DNA of 64,000 nt, taken from positions 28,396,001 to 28,460,000 of the forward strand of contig NC_046675.1 of NCBI RefSeq assembly GCF_003369915.1, written 5' to 3'. Of this stretch, positions 61,838 through 64,000 are shown piece after piece. Below the pieces are notes generated by a model. That model saw nothing but the letters and a program-made list of their open reading frames with translations, made no database searches and was not told the origin of the DNA. This DNA is from Drosophila miranda (Eukaryota > Arthropoda > Insecta > Diptera > Drosophilidae). Position 1 is the stretch's first letter, and each line of letters begins with the position of its first letter. The translations under genes were made by a program, and so were the position numbers.

Positions 61838-61869
<32 letters not shown>
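61838..61869. repeat. (TG)n microsatellite
   Basis: About 16 TG units, preceded by CTCTC tracts at 61797-61810. Confidence 0.9.
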
Positions 61870-61870
<1 letters not shown>

Positions 61871-63695
61871 TGAGTGCATTAGCTTTGCAGTTAAATGCTG
61901 CGCAAGTAACAGCAGCAGGCAGCAGCAGGCAGCGACAGAGCGTTGCATTTGACAGTGTCGGGAGCAGGAAAAACTGGCTGCAGTCACCGTCACCGTCGCC
62001 GCCGCAGCATTAACTCACTTTTGCATTTCCACTTCTTCTTCTAGCTGCTGTTGTTGTTGTTTCCACGTTTTGTCTGACTTCTTTTTTGTTGCAAGTTTTG
62101 TTTGCTTTTGGTGGCACAACAAGTGGCAGGTTGAGCCGCGCGATTGCGCCGTGGACTAATTAGTGCTCATGTCGCCTGCCAAAAAGTTATCGACGGGCGC
62201 ACTGGCGCAGGTCATTCGCCTGTCGGTTGATCGGCTGATCGGCTCATCGGCTGATCGGTTTCCAGTGCACTGTTATCGAGCTGTCAAGCTCCTATTTCTG
62301 TTCCTGTGCCTGTTAAAGCTACTGACTGTTATTGTTCCCTCGTCTGTTATCCAGCGTTCATTCTGCTGTCCCTTAAAATTCCTAAGGCTTCGACTGTTGC
62401 TGTAATCCCGCTGTTATCCTCCTGTCATTCGTCTACCTTGAGACATGTCTACTGCCTGGGCTGTTACATTTATTACTCCTTTAATCCTACTGCCATTCTC
62501 CTGCCTGTTTTATCCTGCTGTCAACTTTTACTCCGACTCGGCTCCGATAACTTTTTATTTCTTAATTAGCAGCACTTGCTCCACTTATCTCCCTGAAGCT
62601 GTGGCCTGTCGCTGTCTCAGAGCCTCTTCGGGTGTCTGGGTGTTAATTTCAAAATTTCAACGCGTGCCCCTGCTGCCACTGGCACTTCTACCGCCGCTGC
62701 TGCCGCTGCTGTTGCTGTTGCAGCAATGCGTTGACAGCGAATGCAATTTGAACTTGATGGCCGGCAACGTGACACGCATATTAAGCAGACTCTTGCGCTC
62801 TCCTCCGATCCAGAGCTCCGGTTTTGTAATATGCACGGGGGGGTCTTGGAGTGGAGTGGGACTGGAGCTGGAGCTGGAGCTGGCTGGGTCTGATGTGGCC
62901 AAGGGGGGGAGGCAGGGGCACGATAGAGCCCGCCGGGCGGCGCTTGGAATACGCATAAAGCGGCCGTGCATGCGCAATTAGTCGTGATTGAGTCGCAAGT
63001 TTGTTTAAGCGACAAGAGCGACATCAGAGCAGCCAGCAAAAGGAGAAGGAGGAGATGATGAAGAAACTACACACAAAATAGCAGCAAAATTACTTCGAAC
63101 ACGAGAAAAGCACACACGCGGGACACACGGACACAGGGACAGCAGCGTTTAGGAAAACTCTCACTTTTGACGGGTCTGGGCTCTGGGGTCTGGAATCTGG
63201 CTTTATGTTTTAACAGTTTTTTTTTTTTTTTTTCTTAACTGTCGATTAACAATTTCGATCGGTTACCAACGCAGCATAAGCTTTTGCTGCTGCCTTTTGA
63301 TTGATTGAAATGTCTAAAGATTCATGATTTTGGTTTGGGTTTCGGTTTCGGTTTCGGCTTTTTTTTTTGTATACAAATTTATTCTCTTTGCCCCGAGGGC
63401 TGCGGTTTAATGTGTGTAAAAAAAATTAGGCACCTTTTTTCTATTTTGTGATAGATAATCATATATCTTGGACGGATCTTGGATGGGGTGATGGGTAGTG
63501 GCTGGCTCCGTGTGAATATACAAATCGATAGCGAAACCGAATCCGAATCGGATCTGAAACCGATCTGAACCGCACACGTTCGCTGTAAAAACCGAACTGC
63601 GGCCGGCAAAGCATCGGGCCAAGCATAAAACTGCGGCCAAGAGAAAAGCAAAGCGCCTAAGAGCGGCTCAAAGAGAGGAGCGAGAGAGAGCGAGA

Positions 63696-63721
63696 GCTGG
63701 CTGGCTGGCTGGCTGGCTGGC
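63696..63721. repeat. (CTGG)n repeat
   Basis: Six CTGG/GGCT tetramers in tandem, next to a GAGAGC-rich tract. Confidence 0.85.
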
Positions 63722-63888
63722 GTTGGAGCGGCGTTCGAAGAGAGATTTATGACGGACAAGTTTGTGCCTGCAGTCTTTCGCCGAACAGCTGATTGCGAGG
63801 CTCTTTAGCTTACAAATTGATAAGTGCACAAATGTTTACGGTACGATTCGACCTCGACCCCCCAGGCTCGTATGAATATATCTATAAG

Positions 63889-63913
63889 ACACACACACAC
63901 ACACGCACACACA
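63889..63913. repeat. (AC)n microsatellite
   Basis: About 12 AC units with one interruption. Confidence 0.85.
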
Positions 63914-64000
63914 GGCAGACGGCAGACCCACATATTCGTGCACGTACGAGTCGCATTTATTTGACCATAAATTTTCAACAGCTTTTCTTCTTGCTTTCCA

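Larger units (their letters stand above)
52794..64000. other. non-coding upstream region of Stubble
   Basis: I found no exon with recognisable coding content over 11 kb on either strand. The acceptor at 52795 implies at least one non-coding 5' exon of Stubble further right, inside or beyond the window; its position could not be fixed. The stretch is rich in simple repeats (listed separately) and homopolymer tracts such as the T run near 63217-63234. Confidence 0.55.

Overview
This is a eukaryotic (insect) window. Intron lengths and splice signals, TATA/Inr/DPE and Ohler motif 1/6 core promoters, dinucleotide microsatellites and, above all, recognisable fly genes (Bin1, Fer2, Stubble) place it in the genus Drosophila. 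The gene set corresponds to D. melanogaster chromosome arm 3R (Muller element E, around 88F-89B). Several residues and the N-terminus of Stubble differ from the D. melanogaster proteins as I remember them, so the species is probably outside the melanogaster subgroup; I cannot name it.

Layout, left to right. 1-2.4 kb: no gene seen. 2.4-2.6 kb: a possible 43-codon small ORF (-) under a motif-6-like promoter. 3.0-3.5 kb: Bin1/SAP18 (+). It converges on a chitin-binding cuticle protein gene (-, 3.7-8.8 kb, one 3.9-kb intron). 9.8-17.5 kb: an SLC22-type organic-ion transporter (-) with two alternative coding first exons. 19.8-35.9 kb: a second, paralogous SLC22 transporter (-), whose short coding first exon lies 12.4 kb upstream and which also has a separate TATA/Inr promoter inside that intron. 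36.4-40.6 kb: spacer with two unidentified patches. 40.8-42.2 kb: Fer2, a bHLH factor (+, TATA promoter). 43.3-44.4 kb: a GRTP1-like TBC Rab-GAP (-). 45.9-46.6 kb: a MICOS subunit of the MIC26/27 family (+). These last two appear to be served by a divergent motif 1/motif 6 promoter pair. 47.8-52.8 kb: Stubble (-), a type II transmembrane serine protease in nine coding exons, including a 47-nt first exon found through its conserved N-terminus. 52.8-64 kb: non-coding, probably Stubble upstream DNA, rich in simple repeats.

The genes do not form one pathway. They are a mix of housekeeping genes (Bin1, TBC, MICOS; TATA-less motif 1/6 promoters where visible) and tissue-specific genes (cuticle protein, transporters, Fer2, Stubble; TATA/Inr or Inr/DPE promoters where visible). 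The two transporters form a tandem head-to-tail paralogous pair. Cuticle protein and Stubble both act at the epidermal apical surface, but nothing here shows co-regulation.

All exon boundaries were read by eye from GT-AG sites and phase compatibility; every listed multi-exon CDS closes in frame. No tRNA, rRNA, CRISPR array or intact transposon was recognised.
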